Shown here: one piece after another, positions 62,811 through 64,000 of the stretch | Numbering within the stretch: the first letter of the stretch is position 1 | How the letters are laid out: every line of letters begins with the position of its first letter | Source of the DNA: Novosphingobium sp. KA1 | Lineage (GTDB): Bacteria > Pseudomonadota > Alphaproteobacteria > Sphingomonadales > Sphingomonadaceae | Length of the DNA: 64,000 nucleotides | NCBI RefSeq assembly: GCF_017309955.1 | Contig: NZ_CP021247.1 | Span: forward strand, 807,501-871,500 | Direction of reading: 5' to 3' | Made by a program: the position numbers and the translations under genes | Notes under the pieces: model-generated | The model's database searches: none | Told to the model about the DNA's origin: nothing | The model's input: the letters and a program-made list of their open reading frames with translations, nothing else

Positions 62811-63799
62811 TGCGAAAGCCTCAGGTCGAAACGGAACGACGAAACGCGTTTCCACGCATCGTAGTATTCCGAGGGAAGATTGAAAGGCGAAGCGAGTTGC
62901 ACAGCGCGGATCGCCTGTTCGGCATGGCGCTGCGCCTGCGCGCGATTGGCATCGGTGATACCCATCTGGCGCACGACGATCGGCCGACCGGCAAGGCTGC
63001 CGTCCGGGTTGAGATTGAACGAGAGGATCGTCACCAGCTGATCGGCATCGGCGCCATCCGGCGGGCTCCAGTGCGGCTTGAGCTGCCGGGTGATCGCCCC
63101 CGACAGCGCCGAGCGCACTTGCGGGCCGATAGCGGCGGCAGGCGTCCCCTTGCCCTGGTTGCTGGTCGCGCCGGAAACGCCGGACAGGAAGTCGGAGCCG
63201 ACACGGCTTCCGCCCGCCTTTTTCGGCGTGGCCGAGGGCTTTGCGGCGGTATTGGCCGAACGGTCGATGCCGGTGAGGATCTGGTCGATCGGGTTCTTGC
63301 GCGGCGGCGTGCGCGTGGCCGGCTTCGCGGCAGGCCTGGCAACCGGTTTCGCAGCCGGCTGCGCAGGCTTGGGAACCGGCTTCGCGACCGGTTTGGGTGC
63401 CGGTCTTGGGGGCGACACCGGCGCGGGCTTTGGAACCGGCTTGGGTACGGGTTTCGGTGCCGGGACCGGCTTGGGCGCAGGCTGCGGCGGCGCGGGCTTG
63501 GGGGCTGGAGCCGGCACCGGCGCCGGAGCGGGTGCAGGTTCGGGCGCCGGGGCCGGAACGGCCTCGCCCAGGGTCGGCGCGATATCGGGAGCGGCCTGCT
63601 CGAACGGGTTGGGCGAGGTCGAGGTGGGCGCGACATCGTCGCTCAGCGTCACCTCGATACGCTGCGGCGGCGGAATCACCGGTGGCTCGCCCGGCTGCGC
63701 GCGCAGCAGCACCAGCAGCCCCGCGTGCAGCGCCAGCGCCACCCCAAGGCCGAGCCCCTCTTCCTTGCTCAGTCCGGACCTGGTTCTAACCGTTGCCAT
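62807..63799 (-). CDS. tolA: TolA-like envelope protein
   Basis: 330 residues. A single transmembrane helix (about 15-33), then a long linker of Pro/Ala/Lys repeats (80-165, many 'PKPVPKPAP' units) and a TolA/TonB C-terminal domain (about 235-330, e.g. LKPHWSPPDG and LSFNLNPDGSLAG). Low-complexity linkers span the periplasm in TolA. It overlaps tolB by 4 bp. Confidence 0.88.
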   Translation of the reverse strand: MATVRTRSGLSKEEGLGLGVALALHAGLLVLLRAQPGEPPVIPPPQRIEVTLSDDVAPTSTSPNPFEQAAPDIAPTLGEAVPAPAPEPAPAPAPVPAPAPKPAPPQPAPKPVPAPKPVPKPVPKPAPVSPPRPAPKPVAKPVPKPAQPAAKPVARPAAKPATRTPPRKNPIDQILTGIDRSANTAAKPSATPKKAGGSRVGSDFLSGVSGATSNQGKGTPAAAIGPQVRSALSGAITRQLKPHWSPPDGADADQLVTILSFNLNPDGSLAGRPIVVRQMGITDANRAQAQRHAEQAIRAVQLASPFNLPSEYYDAWKRVSSFRFDLRLSQ

Positions 63800-63814
63800 C
63801 GTGTCCAGCCTAGC

Positions 63815-64000
63815 TCAGCGGCCTGAACCGCCGCTGACACCCGTCACCAGCGCGATCGAAGTGAACCCGGAATGATTGAGTTCGCCCATGACTTCCATCA
63901 CCCGGCCATAGTCGAGCGCCTTGTCGGCGCGCAGCGTGACCTGCGGCTTCTTGCCGTCCGCGCCCGCAGGCACGGCGGCAAGGCGTTCGGCCAGCTCACC
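63815..64000 (-). CDS. tolR: TolR (ExbD family), C-terminal part
   Basis: The last 61 residues of a minus-strand gene whose start is outside the window (first visible residues GELAERLAAVPAGADGKK; later VTLRADKALDYGRVMEVM and GFTSIALVTG). This is the periplasmic end of ExbD/TolR, a proton-channel partner of TolQ. The stop lies 15 bp before tolA. Confidence 0.9.
   Translation of the reverse strand, partial: GELAERLAAVPAGADGKKPQVTLRADKALDYGRVMEVMGELNHSGFTSIALVTGVSGGSGR

Overview
The window is 64 kb of GC-rich chromosomal DNA from an alphaproteobacterium of the Sphingomonadaceae, most likely Novosphingobium or a close relative. The main grounds are an ABC exporter (3081-4901) that matches, as I remember it, the crystallised Atm1 of Novosphingobium aromaticivorans almost domain for domain; a complete Entner-Doudoroff operon; a ubiquinol-cytochrome c chaperone and YceD pair; and the DciA-DsbA-SMC neighbourhood. 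I see no phage, insertion sequence, CRISPR array, tRNA or rRNA. Genes are tightly packed and many pairs overlap by 4 bp (ATGA, GTGA or TTGA), so much of the window is organised as translationally coupled operons.

Layout. 1-5.1 kb: end of a glycosyltransferase, a Wzx-type flippase, a retropepsin-like protein and Atm1. 5.1-8.9 kb (minus): DUF1737, PhyH-like and GFA proteins, then hslVU and bamE. 9.1-10.8 kb: cytochrome bc1 chaperone, YceD, an unannotated 50-residue protein and infA. 11-20.2 kb: a phosphate-starvation block, pstS-pstC-pstA-pstB-phoU-phoB plus two divergent OprP/OprO-type porins, with Pho-box-like repeats before pstS and between the porins. 20.2-28.1 kb (minus): zwf, edd, glk, eda and a degenerate PEP-carboxylase-like gene. 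28.5-33.2 kb: a membrane-segment-free PhoR kinase, then a glycosyltransferase/GH130 pair.

33.5-40.3 kb: an arginine succinyltransferase operon (DUF1338, astD, an M20 hydrolase, astA, astB), then a HAD phosphatase. 40.3-43.7 kb: a REP-like inverted pair and a mutY-serine hydrolase-nudC operon. 43.8-50 kb: dciA, two DsbA-like proteins, smc and a small conserved protein. 50-54.6 kb: soxR with a textbook SoxR box facing a VOC/glyoxalase gene, an exported adenosine deaminase, hemF, pdeM and infC. 54.6-57 kb: an acetyltransferase, a membrane-anchored LuxR-type regulator with a DUF4019 domain and an unknown lipoprotein. 57-60 kb: a short pyrimidine-degradation operon ordered rutB-rutC-rutD-rutA. 60-64 kb: a J-domain protein with a Cys-rich N-terminus, then pal, tolB, tolA and the end of tolR.

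Best candidates for something not yet described: the PEP-carboxylase homologue coupled to eda that lacks several catalytic residues; the arginine operon with DUF1338 and an M20 enzyme; the membrane-anchored HTH-DUF4019 regulator; the Cys-rich J-protein; and the 50-residue protein next to infA. None is a clearly novel multi-gene system on sequence alone.
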